Positions 12,510 through 26,900 of a stretch of DNA of 64,000 nucleotides are shown here, one piece after another. Source of the DNA: Parus major (taxonomy: Eukaryota > Chordata > Aves > Passeriformes > Paridae); assembly GCF_001522545.3 (NCBI RefSeq), contig NC_031773.1, forward strand, positions 37,475,466-37,539,465, given 5' to 3'. The first letter of the stretch is position 1. Each line of letters opens with the position of its first letter. The translations under genes were made by a program, and so were the position numbers. The notes under the pieces were generated by a model. It made no database searches. It was not told the DNA's origin and worked only from the letters and a program-made list of their open reading frames with translations.

Positions 12510-13993
12510 TGGCAGGCTAGATACACATACACCTGCACACACACATAAAAGCACCCAATAAGAATAACTGAAAAACAATGAAGGATGAAAATGATGTTGG
12601 AATTGTCAGTAGACCTTAGCACACACTTAGCTTACACTTACATGGATTTAAAAAAAAGCTGGAATTGTGAGATAGAACATACGTGCTACGACATATCACG
12701 TGATAGAAAATCCTTATAAACTCTTAAGCTTGCATGCTGGGACAAATGTTTTCCCTGGGGCAATATCTGAACAAACAGAAGATGTGCAGGTGTCAGGGTG
12801 GGGCTACAATAATAATCCTCAGGGGCTATTGCATGTCTGTTTCACAAATTCTATGTTTTAGGTTTAAATCTGGTTAAAAAACTTGCATCAAGATAAATTT
12901 GCTCTGAGAGAAAATGCCCCTGTGATAAAGGACTTCTGTGAGAATGATCCATTTTCACTGATTTTTTTTTTTTTTAAACATGTTTTCAAAGGTAGTTTCA
13001 TCTAAAAAACATTTCCTGACAATCTTGACTCAGGAATTCACATTGCTGCAGGCTCCCTTTGCAAGGCAGAGTGACCTTTAGAGCAGCATAGTCCCAGCCT
13101 GAGCTTTTTCCCACCCCCTCCTGCTACACAAACCCTTGGCTAAGACAGTGACAGTGCAAGTCTGGCTTAGCTCTGCTTGGCACCTGGAGTTGAGATCTGT
13201 GGAAAATGCTGATCTGAACTCAAGCTATTATCCAGAGTTAGACCCCAAGTTACCTTGTTTTTCTTGCTGTTTTAACCTCTTATTTAAGTGAGCTTAGCTG
13301 CTACCAATTCCCCTGTAGATATGTCATAAACAGATGGTGGCAAGTTACTCACTGGCTGCACAATGCTGTTGCAGTCATGCAACAGCTTTCAAGGGAAATT
13401 AATTTTAGGAAAGCACTTAGTATATTTACATGCATCTTTTAATACAGTTTTGACATGGAAACAAGGGTCCACATCTTATAACCAGCTCTTTGCTGACACA
13501 AAAACAATCAGTAAAAGACTGAGAACTCCAGCTCTGTGTGATCCTGAATAGACTCCGACTCATGCTCCTTCCCATTTTGAAGTATAAACTTCTGCTGGAA
13601 ACACATAGCAACATTTTTCTTTGTTACACAGCTGGCTCAAATGTCTTCTCCTGCCTGCAAACCCACTTTCCTGAAGGACATCTGAGTGAACTTCCCACTG
13701 TGAAGTTTACCTGGATAGCCGATAAACTCAGGAGATAATTCCACTGAGAAAAGCCATGGAGTTGTCCAATAAAGTAATGTGAGTAGTAGTTAAAATATTA
13801 AGAAGAAACTTTTAAGTAGCAGTCCTCAAGATGCCAGACTTGGATTTTCCTGTAGCATTACTGAGGTCAATGAATTTACTTGAGATTTATACTTATATGA
13901 AAGCAGATTCCTTTCTCTTAAAAATGACTTTCATACACCTGACAAATATATAAAAACAAAGAAATTACATAATCAAGATCTCATGTAGGTAGG

Positions 13994-14032
13994 TATGGTC
14001 TATGTTCTCTCTATAGGAGAACATAGACCATA
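13994..14032. repeat. Perfect hairpin, 16-bp arms and 7-base loop
   Basis: The left arm TATGGTCTATGTTCTC (13994-14009) is the exact reverse complement of GAGAACATAGACCATA (14017-14032), with loop TCTATAG. The pairing stops sharply at both outer ends. The arms are not low complexity. The stem is shorter than a normal microRNA precursor, and no terminal repeats of a known transposon are visible. Confidence 0.97.
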
Positions 14033-16867
14033 ACTGAAGATGCAGAGGAATGCACCAAGTTATCTGTCTTGCTTGCAGTGTCATAAGCCATCCTAAAGCA
14101 AGGTCAGACTCACAGTTATGCATTAGTATGATTTGTTATGAAAAGTGGCATTTAAATATTTAAATGTACCAGGTCCTATGTGTTTAATTTCATTGTTTAA
14201 TCATTGCATAGTTTCCCAGCTAAGTCGTAGTTGGCACAGAGTGGTGTGTTGCTCTTTATTTATGTGCTGCAGCAGCTTTTCAGACCCTTTCAGTGATGGT
14301 GAGGCATTTCAGCTATACATTATTCCATTTTTTTCTCTTAAAGCTGTACATCAAGGTATTCAAACTTGCAAAACTTTTCTTCCCTGGAACATGGTAAAAA
14401 GAAGATATCCCAGTATGTATTCAACAGTGTGTTTTAGAGTGCAGCTTTAAATTCCTAGTTAGTGTATCATGCCAGGAGTAGGCCACAGAGTAGATGTACA
14501 TCCTTCTGATAATAACAGGAGTTGCATATATAAAAATATCTTGCACCACACTAAAGAAGAACTTTTAGGCATTTAAATGACACTTATCAGGTTGTAGCTA
14601 CATTGTAAGATAACAGGCTGCAACAAAAACCATAGATGGCATCCTAGCTGTCCCATTGTTGCCTTTCTAGCATCACATGCTTCATACAAAATAGGCATCC
14701 TCACTGGAGAAATGAGATTGCCTGCTAAGGACTGCAACCCTGCTGGTGTCTAGTTTTAACAGACAGCAGATTAAACAATTGAGATAAAAATGTAAAACCA
14801 GAAATGTTTATAGTAGTATTGCTGGGCACCAAAAGCTTAATAAAGTGAAGTCATAGGTGCTCCCACACTAAAATTTACTATGGTGTTTACAGAAAAAAGC
14901 TGGAGGGGTGTAAGAAGCAAATAAATGGAGGCAAATGGGAAAGACAGAACACGATTCAAGACAGAGACGAGAAAAGAAAGCAAAACATCGTAACGCAAAC
15001 ATGCAACAAGCATTTGGAAGTAAGCTACTTGAAAATCAGTGTTAAGCAGTGTGGCTTTGAACATTTATTCAAATATTTATTTCTGTTCCTGCTTTCCCTA
15101 CATGCTAAGTGAAAGACCCCTTGGACAGGCCATGTTCTGCTGGAGCCAGACGTAATGGCTGTGAGGAAATGAAGGGTATAAAGCTCTCTGTGTCTGTATG
15201 TGTAGGTTTGTACATGTGTATGGCTTGGAAAAATCTTCTAAGTGAGACCTCTCTTTTCCCCAGGAGGATCATTTTGTCTTTCCAGAAGAAAATCTGAAAA
15301 AAACACCCCTAACAACAAAACAACCCTAAAATCGCCCTTCCTTGTCCTTATGTTTTGGATAACTTTTTTTAGCATACTGGTGGATGCTAAATTTACTCTT
15401 GCTGTACTGGTGTTTTCTCATCTTTGGACTGTTGCAAGCATTTGGCTAATAGGGATGTTTTAAAAATCAGTTAATTAAGAATTTTAAATGTGCTCCTAAA
15501 ACTTACATAAATTCATGTTATAATTCTACCTCCATCTCCAACATAACCTCTGTGTCACCTTGAAAGCCCTCACAAGCAATTACAGGCATCTTATGCAGAG
15601 TTCACATGAGGCCAAGTCCTTTTCTTCCCTCCTAGTGAATCCTTGATTGCACTGTAACTAATGCAGCCTGCTGCATAGTTTTCTATAACTCCATGCAGAG
15701 GAACAAGATTTGGGTAGGGCCAGGGCTTGTTTTCCCACAAAAGCTGTGTGTTTATTGGTTGATACAAGCCAGATTAAAGTAGGGGTTTGACTGTCCACAG
15801 ATATATCAATTAAAACAACATCTTAAGTACAATTTGTTTTTAAACCAGTACATATCTTGACTGAACTGGCCTCCAGCTTTGGCTTTGAGAGAGTGTTTAT
15901 GCAGAGGGAGAGCTCTCTGCAAAGCCGTGCGCACAGGCTTGTCCATCCATATACAAACTTAGATGGAATGAAATTTATTTTTATCCAGGAGGATGGAGCT
16001 GCCCTGTGAGTACACAACAATATGATTCCAGCTGCATTAGATGGTACTAATGGGGTGCTACTCTCTTCCTTTTCCATTTGAAAGGCACCACTGGAATGTA
16101 CACCTAAAAATTTACTGATACTTACAACCTCATGGATTACACTAATAGCATAAAACCTGGTTTTTGTGGCTAAAAAAAACAGGCTGTTATTAAAAATCTC
16201 ACTAGCTATGCCTGCAACTGCTATTAAGCTGTTGTGAAGACTACCTTTTTTTTTTTTTGGCATTGGCCTTTTTTCTGCCTAAAAATACAAATAATTTAAA
16301 GTATATGGTGATAGAAAAGGATGTCTGTAAAATGGTTTTTCTTTAGTATCCACATTCTCTTCTAAGACAAAACAAAAAGTACTAATAAAACCAAATCTGC
16401 CCAGTCCCTGGTGACCTAGTGGTCTGTCCTGTGAAGATCATCCCCAGAAACATTCTTTCGAAGACAGAGAGTTCTGCTTTAGATTAGACTGCCTAGTCCT
16501 GGAGCTCACACAACAGCCCTACTGAAAACAATTAAGTAATTTATACTTAGAAGCAACTGTGACCTTATCCAGACAAATACCTTCCCATTATTAGGACAAA
16601 AGAGACAGTATGTTGTTTTACTCTCTTTCATATTATCTGCTGTAGTGGTATTTTTTAATTATGGGAAATCAGCTAAAAAATAACATTGTCTAGCAACAAA
16701 GAAAACAGATGCAAACAAAAGAGAAACAGAGTGACAGTTCTGCTTTTCATATTGTATACTTCTAGTTTCAGGTAAACTGAATAAAACTAAACCAACAAAC
16801 AAGTTAAAATGAACTGCTTAATCAACCTCCCAACAATGAGTTGACACTGGGACTCCAGGTCAATCCA

Positions 16868-16992
16868 GAAGTTGGTTTGTTTTCTTGGTTTGTTGGTTTT
16901 TTGGTTTGGTTCTCTTGTTTTTTGTTTTTTGGTTTTTTTTTTGTTTTTTTTTTTGTTTGTTTGTTTGTTTGTTTGGGGTTTTTTTGTTTTTA
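16868..16992. repeat. T/G-rich (TTTG)n tract
   Basis: A T-rich stretch with GTTTGTTTG runs, the clearest being five TTTG units near 16,954-16,975, ends in TTTTTTTGTTTTT. Its opposite strand gives the artificial lysine- and threonine-rich open frame seen here. Confidence 0.9.
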
Positions 16993-18721
16993 AATTTAAA
17001 AAGCATCTGAGATTCATTAAGTTATTCTAAGGATAATATATAACTTTATAATTCAATGTTTTAAAATTAGTCATTAATTTAGAGAACAAACATTTATTAT
17101 TTGCCCCTTCAGTCAATTCTTGCTTTTAATTTAAAAGACTTAAACTTTTGAGTTTTATTAAAGCTACACAATGAAAAATTATCAATTCAGAATCTGGGAT
17201 ATTCTGAAGAATTACATGGTTCTCTTGTTATTTGTATAACAATTTATAAGTTATGTCATGATAATACACTACATGGCACCATCAAGCTGTTAGTAACAAT
17301 GTTGATATAGACAAGTTCTGCATTTAACTTTGCAAGATAAGAATAGGAAAAAATGATAATGAAAGAAAAAAGTGGCAAGGGATGTTAATCACCTCAATTT
17401 GTGATTCTTGGCAGAAGCACCTTGAGATTTCTCTCATGGGCCTAGTCTTAGGAATACATTACACTTAAAGAATTTAATGATATAGAACAAAATCATATTT
17501 TCACCATGATTTCATTCATTTCACCTGTATTTTGTCAAGCCATATACTCATCCACTTACAGATATGGTGAAAATATATAAGAAAGCTGCACAGATCTAGC
17601 TAGAGTTTCAGAGAGTTAAAAACTATTTAAAAATTTAAAATACGCTCCCATTGACCATGACTTATTTGAAATTCCTTTTCTCTAAAGGTGTTCTTAAAAG
17701 CTACATAATTACCATGCTAAGAGAAACAAAAGTAGCAAGTTAAGTTATACACATCCAGTAAAAAATGTTACTGATGGCTTCTTTAAAACAGCAGCAAGAG
17801 ATGTCTAAAAATCTTGTAGTCATCTAAACAACAGTCAATAGGAGGACTTTGAAGACTTAATATTGTCTTGGAATGAGAAATACATTTGAGCTGTGAAAGT
17901 TGCAAGAAGGCCATGTCAGCAGTAACCAATGAATGGAGTAATTTGTTGTACCTCTGGTACTTGGAGTGTGGGATTTGGCATCTCCATACAGTCAGAACGA
18001 AATGTTCTGACCCTTCAATCAGAACTAAGTCCATGATTGTTGTACTGTGCATGTCTTATGATTCCTGATTTGCCTCTTCTGCAACACTTAGGAAAGTGGC
18101 TGAAAGCAGTATTTTTTAGCGTGTTGCAACTAACTGTGAAACAGAGGTCAAAGGACAGGCTAGAAGATGGTAGCAACATTAGTAACTTTCTCTTCTGAAG
18201 CAAATGTTACAGTCTGCTCTGATACAACATGATCAAAGACACTGCTCACATTTCCACTGTAAAAATTTAGGCATTCCAGTGTAACTCATACACCATCATT
18301 TTCAGATAAACAGCCCAAACAGGTCACTAAATGCTGAGGCCTCAGATCTGTCTTTACTAAATTTAGCCACTATTCAAGCAATAATATAGCACTTTTCATC
18401 TAGAATAAAAATAAGAATATTTGCAAATATTGCAATAAGAATTATTGCAAAGAAAAGTCTACTGGCTTTTGTCATAGGAAAAAATGAGGATTTGACAAAA
18501 GCAAATGTAGATAAGATGTATCCCATCCTGTCTCTACAAATTCTGAGGGGATAACAAAGCAAGGAGTAAGGAGTAGCAGCTCTTGAGGAATTGTCAAAAA
18601 TAATTTTTCTATTTAATTTCCTTTATAAGAATGTAATGGACCCTGCAGACTAGAGACTGAGTCAATAAAGCAGAAAATCTAGTCATCAGAAGAATATAGG
18701 AGAAGAGGAATAATGATTTTG

Positions 18722-18842
18722 GGTCAGACCAAAGAGTCCACTCAGCCCAGTGTCCTGTCTCTGTCACAGCCAAGGCAGTTGTTTGCGTAAGAATGTACAG
18801 CCAGGGCAAATGCATAGTGATATGCATGTATCAGTATGGCCT
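18722..18842 (+). repeat. Old interspersed repeat fragment, family uncertain
   Basis: The stretch GGTCAGACCAAAGAGTCC followed by CAGCCCAGTGTCCTGTCTC matches a dispersed amniote repeat I have seen in birds and reptiles. I cannot name it with certainty. The LTR fragment begins immediately after it, so the LTR may have inserted into or next to this older element. Confidence 0.5.
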
Positions 18843-19050
18843 TGTATTGGGCTTGCATGGCAAGATTTTGGAAGGGGGGGCTACTGGATAGGTTCTGTGA
18901 GAAGCTGCCAGAAGCTTCCCCCATATCCCACAGAGCCAATTCCAGACAGCTCTAAGACAGACCCACTGCTGGCCAAGGCTGAGCCCACCAGCAACAGTGG
19001 TAGCACCTCTGGGATAACAGGTTTCAGAACGGAAAAAAACCCTCAAAATT
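18843..19050 (+). mobile_element. Truncated LTR of a second ERV family
   Basis: It opens TGTATTGGGCTTGCATGGCA, then has a G-run and AGAAGCTGCCAGAAGCTTCC, and continues to CTCTGGGATAAC. I recognise this as the 5' part of a passerine ERV LTR. The 3' part is missing, and I cannot place the downstream edge to better than about 30 bases. No target duplication is visible because one end is lost. Confidence 0.7.
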
Positions 19051-20961
19051 GAACTGTCAGATGTTATCACACTGACTCTTTGCTGTTCAGGATAGAGTAA
19101 ACAAACAAGGGTGGGCACTGTCACTGCATACATACAGGAACTCAGCACAGGCTAAATTATCTATGTAGTGTCATTACAAACTTGCATGGATTCAAGAAAG
19201 AACCCAGAAAATAAGACAAAAAACGATCTTGTTCCCAAAAAATTAGAATGCATTGTCCACGGGAAATCCAGTGGAGTTAGAATCACCCAGCGACATTATT
19301 TAAATAGGTTTTGAAAAAGAGCAAAATGGAAATGTAGCAGGCTATAATGGCAATGTGCCTAAAGTTCCCAGAGTACATTTTAGCCCCACAAGTCATATTC
19401 TGTGTACTTCTGAGTTTTAGGACCCTGTCAGGAGAGGATGCAATTTCTTGGTCTCAGTTAAGCATTTTAGTAGCGGGAAATTATACGAGTAAAAGATGCA
19501 AAAATACTTTTTAGAAGATGCTCCAGGGAACATAAGAAACCAAACAATGTTCCTTGCTTTACTAGAGCGTGTTCCTTGCACAAGAAAAGTCCTTTTATTA
19601 TGGCAGGTTGTTTATCATCTCTATATTGAATGAGAAACCTAAAGGTTTCCGATATTTTTTCTTCTGTCATTTAATCCTAGAACAACACAAGTCTCTAAGC
19701 CAGTTTCATTCTCTCCCTCTTGAAGAGTGGCCTCATGGCTCCTGCTGCAACCCGTTAGATTTCATAGCTGATTCAGAGCCCACCACTGCTCCTGCCCACT
19801 GTGATGGAGAACTTGCTGTAGTAAATAGATACAACAGTGCAAAGATCATGGGAAGCGTATCCCTTTGTTTTTAATTTCCCCCCAAGAGCAATTTGTTCCA
19901 ATTAGTGCCTCAGCTAGCAATTATTACTGCACAGTACTCTGACTTATTTCTGTTAGAACTGGCTGAGTCAAAGTTAGGGAATCTCTTGTGTGATGTAATA
20001 TATACCCTGGTCTAGTGCTCTTGCAACAGAGCAGATCGTGGCCATGCTCTCTGGAAAAGAACTTTCCTCACTTTCTGATTTGGCTCCCTCTCCCATGGTA
20101 CACAGGAATAATTTTAAACAGTAGTTTTTCTTTGCCGTAAGGGTACGTGTACCTAATGCATAGGAGAAAAACAGCGTGCATGAATGTTTTTTGGTTGTTG
20201 TTATTGCTTTGTCTTGTCTGGGTGCTGACCATTCCTCACAGACAGGTCTCTCAGTGGATCCAGCAGCTGGCACTCCCGGAGGGAGCACTGCACTTCACGG
20301 CACACACATGCAAGTCTCCCCTCACAGCATGCACCAGCTCCTTTTGCTTTTTCCTGTTTTCCTAAGTGAGTACAAACCAAACCCAGAGACTTATGGAACA
20401 GTGGTGGTTTTATCCCATATCCAAAAATTAAGGTACATCAGTACACACAGTGAAACATTTCACCCCAAAAGCTTAATCGGAATAGAAAATTTTAATGATG
20501 TAATGTAGAGTCTTGCCAGAACTTTGACATGTTTCATGTTTCTGGCATTGAACATTTTATTTAAAGGAAAAGGCCCCACAATGATGGAGACCTAATCATG
20601 GCTGCAAGGAAATGCAAATGAGACTTAGTCCTTAATCTCTTTGGTTCCCTAGCAGAAAGTTTTTTCTGATCATCTGTCTCTAAGCGAGAGAAGGCTCTCA
20701 CACAAAAATCAGAAATAGTCCATAGATTCTGGGAGAGGCTTAGCATAGAAAGAGACAGGAGAAAACCTTACCTAAAAACTATTTGGTTCCACTCTAAGGA
20801 AGTAATAAACCTTAAACTAGCTCCTTATTGCTCCCCATTAACTTTCTCAAAGTTAAACATTAGATAAACATTAAAAAATTAACCCATATTATGCATATAA
20901 TTTTCTTCAAAGAGGGTGGTTCTGTTCAAAATGAAGAAACTTGGTACCACTATTCACAAAG

Positions 20962-20994
20962 ACAAAACAAAACAAAATGAAAAAAACCCCATAT
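20962..20994. repeat. A-rich (ACAAA)n tract
   Basis: A short run of ACAAA units is followed by an A-run and CCCC. Simple sequence only. Confidence 0.8.
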
Positions 20995-23900
20995 CCCTTT
21001 TGGAGCATGGGTCCCTGAGGACTGTCAGATAACATATATTCACACAACCCTCTGGGCTCATTTGTTTACTTATTTGTGTAGTTTGGCTTACAGCCATACA
21101 GCAAATGTACTAAATAAAGAGCAACTTATGTAGTCAATTACAGACAACACTAAAATCAAACAGATGTATACAAAATAAAGAAATTAAGAATACATAGTCA
21201 TCTTTGTCAAACACAACAAATAACCGGAGATACAATCCAGGCTACAATTATATCAGTTAAATTATATCTTATGACAGCTTCAGATTTCCTTAAACTAGTT
21301 ACAAATATACTGTGCCTCTGATGATACTGTCATTGAAGATGCCTCTTGCATTAATACAGTTCTTACTTTTTTGCCTCTTTCATTTTACAAACATGAAATA
21401 GGTAGGAGTAAATAGTTTGCTAAGTAATAGAGAGGCTGTGGAAAAAATTGGGTTACTTTTCTGATGTCATTATAACATATTAGGAAGTAAAGGTTATTAT
21501 GTGAACTATTTTGCTTAATGACTAGATGCTTCTGTCATGAGAATTGTGACCTGTTTTAATGGGAGAAGTATTTATTTTATTTTTTTGATAATGTGAATAA
21601 TATAAAAGGGTTTGGTTTGTCAGTGTGATCACAAGAAAACAGTACTTGGTGAAGAAGTAAAAAACATACCTGTGAATACAGGTATATATCTAAATGGAAT
21701 GCATTTTAGAGATCCATATCCTTGGACACACTTCCTTAGTATTGTGATAGTGACTGCTTTGTGACTGCACAGCAGTGCCTGTGAAGGTGAGCAGAATTGC
21801 CTTGATTTGTATGGCACCAGGATAGTTTGCCTGGACTGCAAAATCTGCACAAATCTGCCTACATTTAAGATGCTTGGCTGGTTAGAAATATAAACCCCTC
21901 ATGAACATGTGTTCAGAAGGCATAAACAATGCTAAAGCTGGTTATGCTTGCATCAGTACATTACCATATTAATCTGAACCAAATCTTGGTTTGGTTGTAC
22001 CATCACATGAACTGCAGTAAAAGAGAAATTAAGAAAATTACATCTACTTCTCCAAAGGGGTGATCCCTAACTGCGTATGTATTTCTTGTACAGAGAAAAT
22101 CAGTAGCGATTTGCTTAAATAAATGCATTTTTCTTTGAACTGAAATGGATCAGGAATACATGGTTTCAGCCCTTCTCATACTGACATGACCTAAATTGTA
22201 AACCCCTATAAACCACATTAAACAAACACAATTTTTTCAGCAATTCAGCAGTGTTTTGTCATTTTAGAATGTCCTGAGATGCAAAGCTGCCACCCAGACG
22301 GGTCTGAACCAGCTCACATCTAAGGTTTGATTTCATCCTCTAAAGTCAAGGTGAGGTTGCAGAGTTCCCAATGGAATATGAAGTTTTCAAAATATGAGGC
22401 TGACATGAATGCTGGCAACATTCAGGTCCACAGTACCATTTAACTTACAGTCAGGAGAAAAGAAAATTCCATGAGGTGGTAGAGTGAATATCCCTGCAGG
22501 ATGATGACAATTCAGAGGAAATCCAGATGCATTTGCGTGTGGGAAACTTCTGTAAACAAGTACTGCACTCCAGCAAAGAAATAAATGTCAAGGTAAGCTT
22601 GGCTAGCGACAAAAAAGGATGAGTCATATTTCTCCAATTTCATTCCAAAGATGCTATCTTTCACCTCCCTCAGTACTGTAGTCACAAGACTGACAATGTT
22701 GCTGCTCCTTTATGGGAAACGGTATTCAAACACTGCGGATAAATGATTTAGCAGAGCCCTACAGTAATTTTTCACACATACTTTGTTTTTATTACCAAAA
22801 TCTGGAAGGAATAAGTTTCCATATGCAGCAATCAATGTGCAATTGCCTATCTAAAATGTTTGTAAATCACTCCCCTGCCATGCTTTTAGTTGATATTTTC
22901 ATATTAAAATATATAGGATGAATTAATTTTATGACAAGCTTCTTACTAAGAAATTAATGGAAAATGTTATGTCCATCTTGCAAAAGAAGAAATGGAGGCA
23001 GCATCACTGAACCCACATTTCCAAGCAATCATTTTCTTTGAGTTGTTTAACTTCTGATTAACCAAATTGGCATGCCTTGAAAACTCATTTTTAAGACTGC
23101 TATGCACTTTGATTACAGTCAACAGGATCTGTATGCACCTGGCAGGTCTGAAGTTCAGGCCAGCTACTCAGAAATCAAGGAATTAGAAATAAAAGGCCAC
23201 TTTTGCAAAGATTAGCAGATTACATGTGATGTCTGGCACACTTAGCCCAGGACTAAAACCAGTCCCTTAGCTCTCAAGCCAGAGAATCAGCACAGTGATT
23301 TTCATTCCTGCTAGCATTGTTGAGTAGTATTATTGTTTTCCTAGAAGAAGAATAGAAAATAATTTTGTCTAGCTCATCCCTGTTCTCTACTGTTTCTTCA
23401 TCTGGCTCATCAACATTTTTTCCTCTGGAATGATTAATTATTTTTACTTTAGTGAACAGAAGTCAGTCCATGATACAAAGATATTAATTATTAATTAGTT
23501 AATTACTGTGATATTAAATGGAGAACCCAGCAGTTTATAAAAGGGTTTCAGCTGAGTTCATCAGTAGTTTATGCTAATTAGATCTCTAGGTGAAACTTTA
23601 TGTATAATGGATTCCTTTCCTGTCATGACCTAAAGTGTTGCCATTTCTGTTTTCAATTAATTCTTTAAGAAACTGAAACACAAAGAAGAGTTTAGTGTTC
23701 ATAGAAGAAATTCAGTTGGAATCTCTTTATGCCTAATATGCCAAGACAGTGATTTTTTCATACTGTCCAAGTAAGGTTTTTAGAAAAAAGAATCCAGATC
23801 ATTGCTTATTAAAAATTACATTTATTCTTATCCCTGTTCTCCTGTGATTACTCTTGCAAATACTGATCCTCAAAAATATAGCAGAGTGTTCTAATGACAT

Positions 23901-26900
23901 GGCTATCTGCCTATTGTCAAAGCTAAGTGCAAGAAGGAGAAGTGTCCTGAAAAGCCATTTGGAAACCTGATGGTAAACAATCTCCAAGCTAGTGATAAAA
24001 ACCTTTCCAAGACATCTATCTTGGTGTTAGTGGTTCAGAAATCTCCCAAAACTGTGTTTCTGTATTTAGGAGTGATTCGTGATTTCTCTTGGTTATGAAG
24101 AGATCATAAAGATTTCCTACAGCACTAGTCTTGGGACCTTCAGTTTCGCCATTCCTAGGGGCCCTGAGTAAGTAGAGATGTGCAAGTGAGAAGCACTAAC
24201 AGCCAGAGGTGTATCTTGGTTCAGAGAAACTCTAATCCTATCTACACAGATTCATTCAACCTTGCTTTCTCATGCTTAGCAGTGTGATTCCTTCAGCTAT
24301 GTCTCTGCACTCCTCCTTAAGTGACTGGGGTGACAAGACCCCATGAAAATATCAGCCCCTATATGATAACAACCAAATAACATCTTCCCTTACATTTTCT
24401 GTCCCCCATCACCTTTTTTCCCAGCCTATTTTTCATACATCTCCTCCTCTGCATTTCCATATGTGGGTTTATATCATTTCCCTTCTTCCTGACAGTCTTT
24501 CTCATAGTGTCTTTATCCTGACTTTTTAAATGTTGGAAGAAACAGGCAAATAAATTTGACCTGTCAAATCCATAGCCACACCCTGTAACCAGAGGTGTGT
24601 TTACTGTGCCCTCCCTCTGTTCCTTTTGCCCACTTACCCAGTGTCTGATCAAACTTTCTGCGTGGAACTCTCATCTCTCCTGGCCTGAGACAGGAAACCC
24701 TGAGCCAGCTTCCCATGGTTCTTCCTTACAGAAGAAACAAACAGGTGCCTGGAGTAATGATTTATCTCAGGCTTTTTAAATGCCTACCTCTGGATGAAAC
24801 TACTTGTAAGACCTTCTTTCTCTCCTCTGATTAGAAGGAAAACCCAGGTAACCAGCTCAACAACTGAGAGTCCTGTTTGGGATACTTACATTTGGCCACA
24901 AAGATCTTTAGTAGTCCTGTCCCAGGTAGACCGGTGTCAGAAAATAGGAATTTGAAATAGGAAGGTGGTGAAAACCAGAATTCCAGCTCTAAACAGAAAA
25001 AACCCAAGAAATACTTAGAGCTGGAAGTACCAATAAACTATGTACAGTTGCATGGTTTTCAAGCATTTGACCTTTTTAAGATGGAAATCAGTAAGTTATA
25101 CATAAAATAAAGTTTAAAAAACCATACATATCAACAAAAATTATAATACCCAGAATGATCTAATAGAAAAACCTTCTATGCTATGAGTTAGGCTTGATGC
25201 TTTAGATGTTACAGCTGCCACTCTTCATCCAGTTTCTGAACTATAAAGATGGGATTTATGGCCTTACAAGCATGAAGGTGAGGAATCATAATAAAAATAA
25301 GCGTACTGATTCACATGAAAAGTATGTGCCAAATAAAGCCTTAAATCATTTTATGCAGCCTGTCATTCAAACATACTTGACTGTCATCCAAATTGCTGGA
25401 ATTGTCCCTCACACAGAAAAAACCTACCCCTATGTTTATTTTTAGGATAATTGGAAGAGCAACATATTATCTTCAAATTAATGAATAGGTCAAGTTGTTT
25501 TTATAAGCTTAATAATATTTTCCATTGTCCCTCCTTCCTTAACACCTATCTTCATTGCCTAATCATTCACATACTTTATTTTTTTGAGTTTGGGTGAGTC
25601 AGGAAGTGCACATTATGATGATAAATATATCATCTCTACTTCCTTTTAATGTGAACTCAGTGGTGTGATTCACACCGTAAACCTATTTTACTCATTCTGT
25701 CCTTTGTTCATAACCTTGACTCCGTTAACAGCAACAGTACTGCTGGAATCACATGTTTCTACTTAAAAGCTAACATAAAGGTCTTATCTGCTTTACATTC
25801 TATAAATTCTGTCTGACACATTTTTTTCCTATGACTCCAGCTATTCATTTGAAATCACAAACGTTATTGTAATGCAAGCTGAAGAAACTCACCTTAAATA
25901 TGAAGGTGATATTTTCCCCTCTATGATGCCATTTAAATAATTTGTTTGATTCAATTAAATATTGTAAAGGATATACAAAAATATTTTTCTTTCTTTTACA
26001 GCTTAGTTCACAATCTCAAGCTCTGCAGGGACTGTTTTCCAGCGCTATGTTAGAAAATCAATACACTCTATGTGTGTTGCCCAAACAGAATCCCACTGGG
26101 TGCTCTCCTGCTCAGCCCCAAAGACTACACCTATATTCTCACCATCCCTGATACCCAGAGTGTGCACTTTACTTCTCCAGTTTCAAGTGAGTAACAAATG
26201 ACTTTGCAGTAGCTCTGAGAGTGCAGTGGCTGGTGATCCCGACTGAGAGCAATTACGTGTGTGGCATTAAAGCAACATGTAGCTGAGCCATAATAGTCTA
26301 AAGATAGAAATACATCATTATGTGTGCTTGTGTCTGAATAGCAAGGGAACATAAGATCTTCCTTAAGAGGAAGTTATTGGAAAGTTAAAGTGAAAAGCAA
26401 CACAGTAAAAGATGTTTTCTATGCAGTCCTTTCAGGAGGCTCCATTGTGACATTAAATCACTGATTGACTATGTTTGTGTTCTCAGAGAAAGACAATGAT
26501 TAGAAGTTGGTGGTTAATTACAAGGTGGATAGAAAACGGTGAGATCATTTGGAAGTGAACAGAAAAGCACATAGACATGTTGTGGTAGATTCTGAAAGCA
26601 GAAAGATTAGTTTATCAGCTTCCAGTCATAGAAAAGACAAGCAAATGTTTCTTGTATCAAAAAAGACTGTTTCTTGTATCTACAGGGGAAGTTTTGTTGT
26701 TTTTCTTCCTAATTTCAGATTAAATATTTTGTCCAGTGAGAAACAATAACCAATGCCCTGCCTTTGCATTCAGGGCTGAATATATGCCAGATTTATTTGA
26801 AAGGGTCTTCGCAGGGAACAGGCATGGGAATATGTGCTGTGAAGCTGTGAAGAGGTGAAAGGTGTGACTAGGGCAGGTAAGGAGAGATGGTGTAGGAGAT

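Larger units (their letters stand above)
11483..18721. other. Non-coding DNA
   Basis: Contains the (GGGA)n tract, the 13994 hairpin and the T/G tract. No supported gene. The 146-codon minus-strand frame at 15823-16263 begins in a poly-lysine run and matches no family I know. Confidence 0.65.

Noticed and set aside
13994..14032. MicroRNA precursor at the perfect hairpin
   Set aside because: The stem is only 16 bp and pairing does not extend outward, which is too short for Drosha/Dicer processing.
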